DNA of 64,000 nt. Source: Rothia mucilaginosa (GTDB taxonomy: Bacteria > Actinomycetota > Actinomycetes > Actinomycetales > Micrococcaceae). This document shows positions 27,641 through 37,025 of this stretch, piece after piece. The stretch is from assembly GCF_001061665.1 (NCBI RefSeq), contig NZ_JVSP01000007.1, positions 62,001 to 126,000 on the forward strand. The letters run 5' to 3'. The notes below the pieces were generated by a model. That model made no database searches. It worked only from the letters and a program-made list of their open reading frames with translations, and was not told the DNA's origin. The position numbers and the translations under genes are program-made. Position 1 is the first letter of the stretch; the number at the start of each line of letters is the position of its first letter.

Positions 27641-28818
27641 GCGTGGTCTTTCTGAGCGGTGACTCGGTCGGCGATATCGGTGATGACGGCGCGTTCGGGG
27701 TCGGTGAGGGGACGCTCGCGAACGTAACGGTGGAATTGGTCGAAGAGGTCCACGGGGTTAATCTTCTGGCTGAGCGGCGGAGCGGCGGGTTTTTCGATGG
27801 CTTCGCGGGTGCTGCGGTAGCTGAAGTGCGAGATGGTTTCGTACCGCTTGCGGAGCGTGTCGACCGCGCCGACGGGAAGGGTCTCGTCGGTGAGCTCGAT
27901 GCGGCAGTAGTAGCCGCGCTCGTAGGGGGTGTATTCGGGGTTGTTGAGCAGGTCGTCCATGGTGCCGCGGAGGGTTTTCATGGGAACGCGGGTCGCCCAT
28001 TCATGCCCGGTGACGACGGGCTCTTCGCCGGGTGTGAGCTCGATGAGGTAGGCGCCGTTGCGGTTGGTTTCTTCGCTAAAGGAGAAGCCGAGGGGTGAGC
28101 CGCTGTAGCGAATGGTCGCGGTGACGGGGTACCGCTTATGAATGTGCCCGAGGGCTACGTAGTCGAAGCCCTCGAAGAGGGAGGCGGGTACCCAGTCGAT
28201 GCCGCCGACGCTGATGTCGCGTTCGGAGTCGCTGCGGGGCGTGGTGTCGGCGTTGCCTGCGGTGTTGCTGACAGTTGCGTGGCTCATGACGATGACGCGG
28301 TCGGCACCTTCGCCGCGGGCTCGACGGTCGGCGATGTCCGCGCGAATGGCATCGGTGACGGCGCCGAGGACGGCGCGGTGAGTGGGCTCAACCCCGAGTG
28401 CGGTGGCGTGCAGGCGCGGCGCAAGGTAGGGAATGGCGTAGACGTGCACGCGTTGGGCCCCCTCGACGAGTTCGACGGGGCGGGTGGCGTCCTCGAAAGT
28501 GGTTCGGATGTGCACGCCCGAGGTTTCGAAGAGTGCTGATCCGTAGCTGAGGCGGCGGAAGGAATCATGGTTGCCGGAGCTGAGGATAACCTGCACGCCG
28601 GCCTGGACGAGGCGGGTGAGAGCCCGGTCGAGCAGGGTGGTGCTTTCGGCGTTGGGGATGCTGCTATCGTAAACGTCCCCGCTAATGAGGAGGGCGTCAA
28701 CGCCCTCGGCCCGAACGTAGTCGAGCAGTTCGTCGATGAACTGCCGGTGCTTGTCGGTGAGAGGGCTGCGGTGAAAGGTGCGGCCGAGGTGCCAGTCGGA
28801 GGTGTGCAGAATCTTCAT
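27637..28818 (-). CDS. sbcD: Exonuclease SbcCD, nuclease subunit SbcD (Mre11-like)
   Basis: This is the Mn2+-dependent nuclease of SbcCD that cuts hairpins and protein-blocked ends. The 393 residues carry all calcineurin-like phosphoesterase motifs in order: KILHTSDWHLGRTF at the N terminus, SGDVYD, SSGNHDS, SHATV and GHIHKRYPV. The start is the ATG at 28816-28818, giving MKILHTSDWHLG, the family N terminus; the frame stays open to 28902, but the extra residues are not family-like. sbcC follows with an ATGA overlap. Confidence 0.96.
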   Translation of the reverse strand: MKILHTSDWHLGRTFHRSPLTDKHRQFIDELLDYVRAEGVDALLISGDVYDSSIPNAESTTLLDRALTRLVQAGVQVILSSGNHDSFRRLSYGSALFETSGVHIRTTFEDATRPVELVEGAQRVHVYAIPYLAPRLHATALGVEPTHRAVLGAVTDAIRADIADRRARGEGADRVIVMSHATVSNTAGNADTTPRSDSERDISVGGIDWVPASLFEGFDYVALGHIHKRYPVTATIRYSGSPLGFSFSEETNRNGAYLIELTPGEEPVVTGHEWATRVPMKTLRGTMDDLLNNPEYTPYERGYYCRIELTDETLPVGAVDTLRKRYETISHFSYRSTREAIEKPAAPPLSQKINPVDLFDQFHRYVRERPLTDPERAVITDIADRVTAQKDHA

Positions 28819-28907
28819 GGTTTCAGTATGGCACTGCGTCATGTTTTGCGCCTCACAGTTCGTCATTTGCGGCTCGGACCCCACAGCGGCGCAGGCACTC
28901 ACGCTCG

Positions 28908-28966
28908 CGGGGGCTCCGTCCTCAAGGCGCCCCAGCGCCGCAGAGGGGGCACTCCCCCGCGAGCAT
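28908..28966 (+). repeat. 59-bp palindromic repeat, left copy
   Basis: Near-identical to 30208-30265 (one substitution and one indel), in direct orientation on either side of the ADP-ribosylglycohydrolase gene. It has outer inverted ends GCGGGGG/CCCCCGC and an inner GGCGC...GCGCC stem. Confidence 0.85.
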
Positions 28967-29027
28967 GAGCACGAAGCCGCCTGGTACTTCCCCCGCGCAT
29001 CCTAACCACCCGTGGGATAATCGCCCT

Positions 29028-30170
29028 ATGAGTTTTTCTGAGTTCACGCGCGCACCCGAGGTTTCTGCTGAGTTTGCGGGCCGGGTGCGCGGCCTGTTGT
29101 ATGCGTCTGCGCTGGGTGACGCGCTGGGCTATCCCCTTGAGCTGCTGTCGGCGGAGCAGATCGCGGAGCGCAACCCGAAGCCCTGGGAGGCCGCGTACGG
29201 CGAGCTGCTAATCAGCGATGATACGCAGCTGACCTGCTACACCCTAGACGGCCTGACGGAGGTTCTGGAGTGGAATAACGAGGGCGCGGCGGCAGATGAG
29301 TTGGCGTGCCTGTGGCTGGCGTATTTGCGGTGGTTCCGCGGTATTGGCGAGGCTCCGCCGGAGACCGCCCCGTTTTCGTTGGATCGTGAAATTGATGGGT
29401 CGAACGAGTTGACGGCTCGTCGCGGTCCGGGTGCTGCGACGTTGCGGGCGTTGGGTACCGGTGAGATGCAGCTGGTGTCGAAGTCGGTGAACCCTGATGC
29501 TCTGGGTAGCGGCGCGCTGGTGCGTTCGGCGGCTCTGGGGCTGTTGCCGGTGGCTCAGGAGCGCACGGTGGTCATGTTGGCGGTGCGCGGTGCGGCATTG
29601 ACGCACGGCCACCCGGAGGCTTTAGTGTCAGCGGCGGCGTACGCGCTGCTCATCCGCGATTTGTTGGCATCCCCGTCCGGCTCGTTTGACGCGTTGCTGG
29701 AGGCGGTGCGTCGTGTGGTGTCGTGGTGCGGTTCGGTTGCCGGGGATGATGCGATTCCGGGTGATGGTGCCCGCACCGTGGAGACGCTGAACCGTGCCTT
29801 CGAGCTTTTGGAGCGCGGTGTGGTGCCGGTGCCGCAGGCGGTGGCTGAGCATTTTGGTACGGGGTGGACCGCCCCGGAGCTGCTGGGCACGGCGCTGTGG
29901 TGCGCGGCGGATGCGCTGAGGAATCTGCCCGCCGATGCTGATGATGCGACGGTGCGTGGCACCCTGTTTGAGGGGCTGTGCCGCGCGGTGTCAGTGGATT
30001 CTGATTCGGATTCGGTGGGCGCGATGGTCGGTATGCTGTGGGCGGCGGCCGGTCTGCCGGTGGGTTCGGAACCTGCGGGTGATGCCTGGGCACAGGCGCT
30101 GGGTCGTGTGCGGGGCTTGGATCAGGTGGAGGCGGTTGCGGAACGCTATCTGCGCCAGCTGGGCCTGTAG
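29028..30170 (+). CDS. ADP-ribosylglycohydrolase family protein (DraG/ARH fold)
   Basis: The 380 residues have the ARH signature elements: GDALGYPLELL near residue 30 for the N-terminal metal site, SDDTQLTCYTLDGLTE for the second acidic cluster, and the C-terminal DSDSDSVGAMVGMLW for the Mg2+-binding DxD[ST] motif. The family removes ADP-ribose from proteins, nucleic acids or small molecules; the substrate here cannot be read. The ATG at 29028 gives MSFSEF; earlier in-frame starts run into the 59-bp repeat. No ribosome-binding site is strong. The gene stands alone between two copies of a palindromic repeat, which makes it look like a movable cassette. Confidence 0.85.
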   Translation: MSFSEFTRAPEVSAEFAGRVRGLLYASALGDALGYPLELLSAEQIAERNPKPWEAAYGELLISDDTQLTCYTLDGLTEVLEWNNEGAAADELACLWLAYLRWFRGIGEAPPETAPFSLDREIDGSNELTARRGPGAATLRALGTGEMQLVSKSVNPDALGSGALVRSAALGLLPVAQERTVVMLAVRGAALTHGHPEALVSAAAYALLIRDLLASPSGSFDALLEAVRRVVSWCGSVAGDDAIPGDGARTVETLNRAFELLERGVVPVPQAVAEHFGTGWTAPELLGTALWCAADALRNLPADADDATVRGTLFEGLCRAVSVDSDSDSVGAMVGMLWAAAGLPVGSEPAGDAWAQALGRVRGLDQVEAVAERYLRQLGL

Positions 30171-30207
30171 TAGCGCTGAACCTAGACGGCATAGCGGCGA
30201 TGCGGAG

Positions 30208-30265
30208 CGGGGGCTCCGTCCTCAAGGCGCTCAGCGCCGCAGAGGGGGCACTCCCCCGCGAGCAT
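30208..30265 (+). repeat. 59-bp palindromic repeat, right copy
   Basis: Second copy of the element at 28908-28966; here the core GGCGCT-C-AGCGCC is a perfect palindrome. It runs directly into the 39-bp tandem repeat. Confidence 0.85.
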
Positions 30266-30425
30266 CGTCCGCGTGCCGGTCGTGCGGAACAGTGCCGCGA
30301 GCATCGTCCGCGTGCCGGTCGTGCGGAACTGTACCGCGAGCATTGTCCGCAAGCCGGCTGTGCAGAACTTACGCGAGCATCCTCTGCGTGCCGGACAGCA
30401 GACCAGCTGCACGAGCATCCGCCAG
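30258..30425 (+). repeat. 39-bp tandem repeat, about four decaying units
   Basis: Units start at about 30258, 30297, 30336 and 30374, each opening with CGCGAGCAT or close to it. The first two units differ at about 2 of 39 positions; later units diverge more. The period is a multiple of three, so a 13-residue peptide repeat is open in several frames, but there is no start signal and I do not call a gene. Confidence 0.8.
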
Positions 30426-30452
30426 CACGTTAGAACCGCTAGATATGAACTT

Positions 30453-31814
30453 TTAGTCCAGGTAATCGCGCAGAACCTGCGAACGCGACGGGTGACGGAG
30501 CTTAGACATGGTCTTCGACTCGATCTGGCGGATTCGTTCGCGGGTCACGCCGTAAACCTTGCCGATTTCGTCTAGGGTCTTGGGCTGACCGTCGGTCATG
30601 CCGAAGCGCATTGCGACGACACCGGCTTCACGCTCGGAGAGGGTGTCGAGGACGGAGTGGAGCTGCTCCTGCAGAAGGGTGAAGGACACCGCGTCTGCAG
30701 GGACGACTGCCTCGGAGTCCTCTATGAGGTCACCGAATTCGGAGTCGCCGTCTTCGCCGAGGGGGGTGTGCAGGGAGATGGGCTCGCGGCCGTACTTCTG
30801 AACCTCGATGACCTTTTCGGGGGTCATGTCGAGTTCCTTACCGAGCTCCTCGGGGGTGGGTTCGCGACCGAGGTCCTGAAGCATCTGGCGCTGCACGCGG
30901 GCGAGCTTGTTGATGACCTCGACCATGTGCACGGGGATGCGGATGGTGCGGGCCTGGTCTGCCATGGCGCGGGTGATGGCCTGGCGGATCCACCAGGTTG
31001 CGTAGGTGGAGAACTTGAAGCCCTTCGAGTAGTCGAACTTCTCGACGGCGCGGATGAGGCCGAGGTTACCTTCCTGGATGAGGTCGAGGAAGAGCATGCC
31101 GCGGCCGGTGTAGCGCTTGGCGAGGGAGACGACGAGTCGCAGGTTGGCTTCGAGCAGGTGGTTCTTGGCTCGCTTGCCGTCGTGGACGACCCAGCGCATG
31201 GCCTTCTTGAGGTCCTTGTCCATGTCGGGGTTTTCGGCGAGCTTGTGTTCTGCGTAGAGGCCGGCCTCGATGCGCATGGCGAGGTCGACTTCCTGCTGTG
31301 CGTTGAGCAGGGAGACCTTACCGATCTGCTTGAGGTAGTCCTTGACGGGGTCGGCGGTTGCGCCGGGGGTGACGACGCGCTGAGCGGGGGCATCGTCGTC
31401 GTCGCTGGCAGTGAGAACAAAGCCGGAGCCCTTGGCTGCTACAGCCTCGGCGGCCTTCTTTTCTTCCTTCTTGGCGACGGTGGCTTCGTCTTCTTCAGGC
31501 TCTTCGTCGGCGTCGGTGGTTTCGAGATCGTCGTCGAGTTCGAGGTCGAAGTCGTCGCCGGTCTTCTTGCGTCGTCCGCCGGTTTTGCGCTTGGTGGTTG
31601 CCTTAGCGGTGGTCTTGCGGGTGCGCTTGGGCTTTTCCGCGGTGGTTGCGGTGGCAGTATCTTCTGCGGTGGTTTCCTTGGCTGCCTCGGAGGTGGTCTT
31701 GGCTGCCTTAGTAGCCTTAGTAGTCTTGGTTGCCTTGGTGGCGCGGGTGGTCTTGGCGGCGGTTTCTTCGGTTGCGTCGCCGGTTGCAGTCTTCTTGCTG
31801 GGTGCAGGTGCCAC
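30453..31814 (-). CDS. rpoD: RNA polymerase principal sigma factor
   Basis: This is the housekeeping sigma-70 (SigA/HrdB). The 453 residues open with a ~130-residue Ala/Lys/Thr-rich and acidic extension typical of actinobacterial principal sigma factors. Region 1.2 ([20 protein letters not shown]), region 2 ([20 protein letters not shown], then [16 protein letters not shown]) and region 3 follow. Region 4 has the helix-turn-helix [20 protein letters not shown] and ends [10 protein letters not shown]. The start GTG (31812-31814) has AGAAAGGG upstream. A consensus-like promoter is at 32008-32036, giving a leader of nearly 190 nt. Confidence 0.97.
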   Translation of the reverse strand: MAPAPSKKTATGDATEETAAKTTRATKATKTTKATKAAKTTSEAAKETTAEDTATATTAEKPKRTRKTTAKATTKRKTGGRRKKTGDDFDLELDDDLETTDADEEPEEDEATVAKKEEKKAAEAVAAKGSGFVLTASDDDDAPAQRVVTPGATADPVKDYLKQIGKVSLLNAQQEVDLAMRIEAGLYAEHKLAENPDMDKDLKKAMRWVVHDGKRAKNHLLEANLRLVVSLAKRYTGRGMLFLDLIQEGNLGLIRAVEKFDYSKGFKFSTYATWWIRQAITRAMADQARTIRIPVHMVEVINKLARVQRQMLQDLGREPTPEELGKELDMTPEKVIEVQKYGREPISLHTPLGEDGDSEFGDLIEDSEAVVPADAVSFTLLQEQLHSVLDTLSEREAGVVAMRFGMTDGQPKTLDEIGKVYGVTRERIRQIESKTMSKLRHPSRSQVLRDYLD

Positions 31815-32007
31815 TAGTACCCTTTCTGGCTTGTGTTGGGGTGCTTTGTCTGCAAAACACCTAAGACCCTGTCAAGTCTGTGCTGGCGTCCTCTTTGGTG
31901 TGTTTGCGACTCTGAACCGATTAACGCTGCGGGACGGGTTTTTATTCCGCTCGCGTTGGTCGTTTACGTGGTGCCGCGGCTCGTTGTACTGAGCTGTTTG
32001 AGGGCGC

Positions 32008-32036
32008 GCTATAGCGCATCGACTGTACGGGGTCAA
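32008..32036 (-). promoter_or_regulatory. Promoter of the principal sigma factor gene
   Basis: On the minus strand TTGACC (32031-32036), 17 bp, TATAGC (32008-32013). It overlaps no gene and lies just after the stop of the DUF4192 gene upstream. Confidence 0.75.
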
Positions 32037-32066
32037 TACATAAGTATTGCAGATTTTCGGGGGCTT

Positions 32067-33995
32067 TCAACTTGACTGGCCGTAGGTCGGGGTGTTTTTG
32101 CGGGGCTTGAGGGTGCTGATGGTGGTCCCTTCAGTAAGCGCGTCGGTATTTGCACGCCGAGCGGTGAGCCAGGCGGGGCAGGTTCCGGTGGCGAGTCGCG
32201 CATCGATGATGTTGGGGCTGAGGCGGAGGTCGTGGAGCTGTGCTTCGTGGCGCAACAGGTTGGCGTAGGTGCTGTGTCCCTTGAGCCAGTTGCTCCAGGA
32301 TTGAAGGGTGCGTAGGGCGCTGTACTCCGCGGTGTTGGAGCCCGGAACGAGAAGGCTGGAGAGAAGCTCGAGGGCGTTGAGACGGCGGTAGTCGGGTGCC
32401 TCGACGTCGGCAGACCCGGCGAGCGCGGCGCGGTAGTGGTTGAGGGCCGCGAGGCGGCGGGGTTCGCTCATATAGGTGCTGTTGTTGAGCTGTTGGATGA
32501 TGTGTTGGTCGCGGTTTTCTTCATCGGTTGCGGGTGCTTCCCCGTCCGTTTCTGCGGCGTAGGGAGAAACCCGACCGCCTCTGTACTCGTGGAGGGTTTC
32601 TTCGTGAAGCAGGGAGCTTTCGGCGAGGTCGATTCCGTCGAGCTCGGTGAAGGCCCAGCGCTCGAGATCGGCGGCTTGGATGGTGCGATGGGTTCGGCGA
32701 ATCCAGTCTTGCCACTGATTGCACTTGGCGGGGACGGTGCGCACGGCGGGCCCCTCGCCTGCCAAGGCGGCGGTGAAACTGCGAGGCATCCGGGCCTTTC
32801 GGGTGATGCGCGTGCCGTAATGGGGCGGTTCGATGGGCTCTTCGCGAGGCTCACCGAGGGGTGCGGCGCCGCCGAGGGCATAGTAAATGTAATCGGTGGT
32901 GTACCGCTGGATGGCGAGTACCTGCTGGGTTCGGTCGAGGCCGTACCCGGCGAGGTACGCCAGGGTCTCCGGGCTGAGAATTTCGAGGGTGCTGTGCTCC
33001 TCGAAGGCGTTGGTGAGGGTGCTGGGCTGCAGGGATGCACGCAGGTGCCCAGCGACCTCGGCGGGGATGAGCTCGCGGAGGGTGTCGCCGATGGTGCGTT
33101 TGCTGAGCTCGGGCGGGGTGTTCAGGTAGGGTTCGACAGCGCTGATGGCGGTCTCCCAGTAGCAGAGGTCGAGCTGGGCCTGGCGGTAGGCTCGGTCGGT
33201 GGTGGTGACCGGGACGCGTTGAGCGCGGGTTGCGCTCCAGAGCTCGGTGGCGGATTCCCAGTCATCGCGGGCAGAGGGGTTGTTGGTCGTGTCGGTATCC
33301 CAGGGGCTCCGGGCGAAGTTGCCGGTTGCGTCGGGCGCGATGCTGTCGCCGAGACTGGTTCGCCATGCCTGGTAGCGGCTGGCGTGAAGGTCTTCGATGG
33401 GTCCGAGAAGGGTGAGCGCTTCCATGCGGTCGTTGAGAGCCCACACGGTGGCGGCGCCGGCGTAGATGATGTCTTCGCAGCGTCGTTCGCCGACGATGCG
33501 CGGGTCGAAGAGCATGTGTGCCCAGGAGCTGATGCGGCTCTGCGCGGTGATGTCTGCGCCGACTTCGTGCAGGGTCGCGGCGGTTCGGGTGGCTGGGTCG
33601 AGTTGGCGTTGGCGTACGGCGTTATCGCCATCGACGATGATGGCGTAGAAGCGGTTGAGGGGCGCCCCGTCGTATTCGGCGGGAATCATGGTGAAGAGGC
33701 CGGTGAGGTACACGGCGCGGTGGCTTTCGGGGAGCGGTTCTTCAGGCAGGTTGACGCGCAGGCTGGGGCCGAGGACGGAGTTGTGGGCGGTGAGGATGAT
33801 GAGGGAGCGTTCGGGCCAGTAGCCGTTGTGGTGGAGGGCGTGGCTGAGAACGTCGTACTCGGTGGAGATTGAGGGAGGCGCGGGGCTCGGGGCGCCGTTC
33901 GGAAGACTATCCGTCCGGACGGCTGCGCTCTGGAGGCCATCTCGGGTGTTAGGGTTCTGGGGGCTGGGCTTCTGGGTCTTGCGGTGCTTGTTCAT
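32067..33995 (-). CDS. DUF4192 domain-containing protein
   Basis: The 642 residues match the actinobacterial DUF4192 family. After ~45 polar residues comes the typical opening (YDVLSHALHHNGYWPERSLI, then ILTAHNSVLGPSLRV), and the region ending near residue 300 (WETAISAVEPYLNTPPELS) is characteristic. The function of the family is unknown. There is no signal peptide or membrane helix, so it is cytoplasmic. DUF4192 genes commonly lie next to the principal sigma factor gene in Micrococcales, as here. The extra 250-300 C-terminal residues carry no motif I recognise. The start is the ATG at 33993-33995. Confidence 0.8.
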   Translation of the reverse strand: MNKHRKTQKPSPQNPNTRDGLQSAAVRTDSLPNGAPSPAPPSISTEYDVLSHALHHNGYWPERSLIILTAHNSVLGPSLRVNLPEEPLPESHRAVYLTGLFTMIPAEYDGAPLNRFYAIIVDGDNAVRQRQLDPATRTAATLHEVGADITAQSRISSWAHMLFDPRIVGERRCEDIIYAGAATVWALNDRMEALTLLGPIEDLHASRYQAWRTSLGDSIAPDATGNFARSPWDTDTTNNPSARDDWESATELWSATRAQRVPVTTTDRAYRQAQLDLCYWETAISAVEPYLNTPPELSKRTIGDTLRELIPAEVAGHLRASLQPSTLTNAFEEHSTLEILSPETLAYLAGYGLDRTQQVLAIQRYTTDYIYYALGGAAPLGEPREEPIEPPHYGTRITRKARMPRSFTAALAGEGPAVRTVPAKCNQWQDWIRRTHRTIQAADLERWAFTELDGIDLAESSLLHEETLHEYRGGRVSPYAAETDGEAPATDEENRDQHIIQQLNNSTYMSEPRRLAALNHYRAALAGSADVEAPDYRRLNALELLSSLLVPGSNTAEYSALRTLQSWSNWLKGHSTYANLLRHEAQLHDLRLSPNIIDARLATGTCPAWLTARRANTDALTEGTTISTLKPRKNTPTYGQSS

Positions 33996-34039
33996 GGTTC
34001 CACAATGTCAGGTGCGCCGCCTTGGCATCCGGTAAAGAA

Positions 34040-34092
34040 AAAATCTGTGGATATCTCCCCTGTGAAGAGAAGAAAATCCACAGATTTATTCG
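34040..34092 (-). terminator. Terminator of the PAC2 gene
   Basis: On the minus strand AATCTGTGGAT ... ATCCACAGATT is an 11-bp stem with a ~21-nt loop, followed by TTTTTT. It lies about 160 bp past the PAC2 stop and about 40 bp upstream of the DUF4192 start. Confidence 0.7.
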
Positions 34093-34252
34093 TTTTGTTC
34101 GGTTTTTCGGGTACCGCACCGCGGCGGTTCCGTCACATTCGGTCACGAACGCCCCGCTGTACGGTCGGCAGGAGAGCCGCAGATGAAGGCGCCTCTCCCC
34201 TCCGCTCGGCCATGCACCTCGACGAATCGGTTAGCGTCTGCCTAGCGTTCCC

Positions 34253-35158
34253 CTAGTGCTCGTCCAGGAAGCGTTCGAAGAGGGCACCAATCTCGTCGCG
34301 GCTCGGAATGTTGTTGGCGTCCCGTCGCGAAAGCGGAATGGCGATATCCGAGGTGCGGTAGTTCTCGTCGTAGTTCTCTTCCATGGTCGTGATCATGCGC
34401 CCAATTTCGGGGTTCTGCTTGACCTGGTCGTTAATCTGCCCGTGCACGTGGCGGGCGGCCTCGCGCAAATCGTCGGTGGGTAGCGAGAGATGCGCGGCCA
34501 TGCCCACGTGCTCGAGGGCGGTGAGGGTGCCCTGCGGCAGGTCGGCCTCGGAGATGTACTGCGGAATATTCACGCCGAATCCCACGGTGTCGTAGCCGTT
34601 GTCGGTAAAGAGCACCTCGAGCAGGTTGGTGATGGTCGCGTGCATATCCGCGGTAGGCTTCCACGGCGAGATGCCGCGAATCAGGTCCTTGCGGGAACCA
34701 TGCGCGGTGACGGGGAAGGGCCGGGTGTGCGGCACGGGCATGGGGTAGGCCGAAACCAGCACGATGAGCGAAGGCTGCAGGCGTCGCACAATGCTGAGCA
34801 GGGCCTTCTGAAAACGCTGCCACTGCAGGTCCGGTTCGGCGCCGGTGAGCAGCAGGAAGGGCTGATCGAGGCTATCCTCGACGGCGTAGAGCTTGAGCTG
34901 CGGGTACTGCGGGTTCTCGAAGTGGTCCTTCTCGTAGTGCACGAAGGGGCGGCGGGCGCGGTAGTTGTGCAGCTGGTCGCTGTCGAACTCGACGATTTCA
35001 ATGTTCTTCAGCTCGCTGAGGAGCACCTGCCCGAGCTGTCCGGCGGTGGATCCGGCGTCCTGCGGGCTGGAGAGTGCGATGACGAGGGTCAGCCCGTGCA
35101 TCCGCGGATCGTCGAGGATTTTGGTGTTAGCTAAGTAGAGGTCTTCGGGATTGAGCAT
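34253..35158 (-). CDS. PAC2-family protein
   Basis: The 301 residues match the PAC2 (proteasome-assembly-chaperone-like) family that is widespread in actinobacteria with or without a proteasome. Features include LTLVIALSSPQDAGSTAGQL near residue 25, FLLLTGAEPDLQWQRFQKAL, and the central PHTRPFPVTAHGS loop. No proteasome gene is visible in the window, so the role is open. I place the start at the ATG 35156-35158, preceded by GAGGAGG at 6 nt; the longer frame to 35197 is unlikely. The gene runs divergent from pepA. Confidence 0.85.
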   Translation of the reverse strand: MLNPEDLYLANTKILDDPRMHGLTLVIALSSPQDAGSTAGQLGQVLLSELKNIEIVEFDSDQLHNYRARRPFVHYEKDHFENPQYPQLKLYAVEDSLDQPFLLLTGAEPDLQWQRFQKALLSIVRRLQPSLIVLVSAYPMPVPHTRPFPVTAHGSRKDLIRGISPWKPTADMHATITNLLEVLFTDNGYDTVGFGVNIPQYISEADLPQGTLTALEHVGMAAHLSLPTDDLREAARHVHGQINDQVKQNPEIGRMITTMEENYDENYRTSDIAIPLSRRDANNIPSRDEIGALFERFLDEH

Positions 35159-35528
35159 GACAGCCTCCTCACTATGAATCCGTTCGGCCCGCCACACCGT
35201 GTTTCGTCGCGGGGCTGGCCGACGCGCCTTTCTGTCATCAGACGCTTTCCGTAGTCTTTCATTCTAGGCCAAGAAGATTGTGTTGGCTTCTATCTCGGCG
35301 TTTTCTCGCGGCGGGTGAACGGTCTGCCCCGCATGAGCCAAAATGCTGGGGACCCCCGCGGACGGCTTGCGAGCGTACGCGCCGCACACCCCCGCCCCAT
35401 CCGGTAGAGTAGAAACGGGTAGTCCGCGTACTTTTGCGCGGCGCATCCCGCCTCTACGGGCACCGTTTCGCACGGTTCGCCAGCTTCGGGTGGGATGGTT
35501 TCAAGAAGACATACGCAAAGGAGTAACG
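35159..35528. other. Divergent intergenic region between PAC2 and pepA
   Basis: This 370-bp stretch must carry both promoters. I see no confident -35/-10 pair, no RNA gene and no repeat. AAAGGAG precedes pepA at the right end. Confidence 0.45.
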
Positions 35529-37025
35529 ATGTCTCTTTCCCTATCGATTCACAGCACCGACCTTGAGGCGCTGGAGGCCGACGTTCTGATCCTGGGTGTT
35601 CTGAAGGGTTCCGAGGGCCCGTACCTGGCCCCGAACTCGCTGTCTGAGGATTCCGCCGAGGGTATCAACGAGCTGCTGGAGGCGCTGGGTGCCTCGGGTG
35701 CCCCCGATCAGCTGCTACGCCTGCCGGGCCTTGAGGATTCGGGTGCCGGCATCGTGGCCCTGGCTGGTCTGGGTTCCGATCAGGCTACCGGTCAGGAGCG
35801 TCTGGATGCCCTGCGCTACGCCGCCGGTTCGGCAAGCCGCCAGCTGGCCGGTTCCGCCGAGGAGATTGCCTTCGATTTCGGCCTGTCCTCCGTGGATGAG
35901 ATTGAGGCCGTCGCGCACGGCGCCGTGCTGGGTAACTTCATCGAGGAGGGTATGCGCGGCAAGACCCAGGATTCGATCAAGGAAGAGATTGAGTCCGTCC
36001 TGATTATTTCCTCGATTGATCCCGATGAGGCGGAGCCCGCACTGGTGCAGGCCTTGGTCCTGGGTGAGACCACCAAGGACGCACGCCGTCTGGTGAACCT
36101 GCCCCCGTCGCACCTGTACCCCGAGACCTTCGGTGAGTTTGCGGCTGAGCTGGCCGAGGATTACGCAAACGTTGAGATTGAGCTCTTCCACTACGACCGC
36201 CTGGTCGAGGAGGGCTTCGGCGGTATTGCCGGCGTTGGCCAGGGTTCTCCCCGCAAGCCTGTTCTTGCCGTGGTGAAGTACGTCCCCGAGAACCCGAAGG
36301 CTCACGTGGCTCTGGTGGGTAAGGGTATCACCTTTGACTCCGGCGGTAACTCGCTGAAGCCCGCCGCTTCGATGATGACCATGAAGTGCGATATGGCCGG
36401 TGCCGCAGCCGTGCTGAACGCCGTGGTGGCCTCCGCTGAGCTGGAGGTTCCGGTGGCCGTGACCGGTTACCTGTGCCTGGCCGAGAACATGCCCGGCGGC
36501 CACGCCCTGCGCCCCGAGGATGTCATCACCATGCGCGACGGCCACACCGTTGAGGTGCTGAACACCGATGCCGAGGGTCGCCTGGTTATGGCGGACGGTA
36601 TCGCGCTGGCTTCCGAGGCTAAGCCGGACGTCATTCTGGATATCGCCACCCTGACCGGTGCCGCTATGGCCGCCCTGGGCCTGCGCACCGCGGCTCTGCT
36701 GGGTGACGAGGAGATTCGTGAGCGCGTGCAGGCTGCCGGCGCATCCGCCGGTGAAGCTTACTGGCCCATGCCGCTGGAGTCTTACCTGCGCAAGAGCCTG
36801 GACTCGCAGGTTGCCGATATTAAGAACATCGGTTCGCGTTTCGGCGGTGCCCTGACCGCGGGCCTGTTCCTGAAGGAGTTCGTGGGCGAGGGTATTCCGT
36901 GGGCACACCTGGACATCGCGGGTCCCGCGTTCAACGAGGAGGCACCCTACGGTTACACCCCGAAGGAGGGTACCGGCTTCGGTACCGCAACCCTGGTGAA
37001 CTTCATCCAGTCCTACGCCAAGTAG
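35529..37025 (+). CDS. pepA: Leucyl (cytosol) aminopeptidase
   Basis: An M17 aminopeptidase that trims N-terminal residues from peptides in the cytoplasm, usually as a hexamer with two metal ions. The 498 residues contain VGKGITFDSGGNSLKP (metal-binding Lys and Asp) and the M17 signature NTDAEGRLVMADG. The N-terminal ~170 residues are the regulatory macro-like domain. The start is the ATG at 35529 with AAAGGAG upstream. It precedes lpd with a 474-bp gap. Confidence 0.96.
   Translation: MSLSLSIHSTDLEALEADVLILGVLKGSEGPYLAPNSLSEDSAEGINELLEALGASGAPDQLLRLPGLEDSGAGIVALAGLGSDQATGQERLDALRYAAGSASRQLAGSAEEIAFDFGLSSVDEIEAVAHGAVLGNFIEEGMRGKTQDSIKEEIESVLIISSIDPDEAEPALVQALVLGETTKDARRLVNLPPSHLYPETFGEFAAELAEDYANVEIELFHYDRLVEEGFGGIAGVGQGSPRKPVLAVVKYVPENPKAHVALVGKGITFDSGGNSLKPAASMMTMKCDMAGAAAVLNAVVASAELEVPVAVTGYLCLAENMPGGHALRPEDVITMRDGHTVEVLNTDAEGRLVMADGIALASEAKPDVILDIATLTGAAMAALGLRTAALLGDEEIRERVQAAGASAGEAYWPMPLESYLRKSLDSQVADIKNIGSRFGGALTAGLFLKEFVGEGIPWAHLDIAGPAFNEEAPYGYTPKEGTGFGTATLVNFIQSYAK

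Noticed and set aside
24440-27655. 1071-residue open frame antisense to sbcC
   Set aside because: It is a shadow of the G+C-rich coiled-coil gene, with no ribosome-binding site or family motif.
30258-30425. Short direct repeats resembling a CRISPR array
   Set aside because: The units are contiguous with no spacers, decay along the array, and no cas gene is present.
34040-34092. TGTGGATAT and AAATCCACA as DnaA boxes
   Set aside because: They are the two arms of a terminator hairpin with a T-run; there is no box cluster, dnaA or dnaN nearby.
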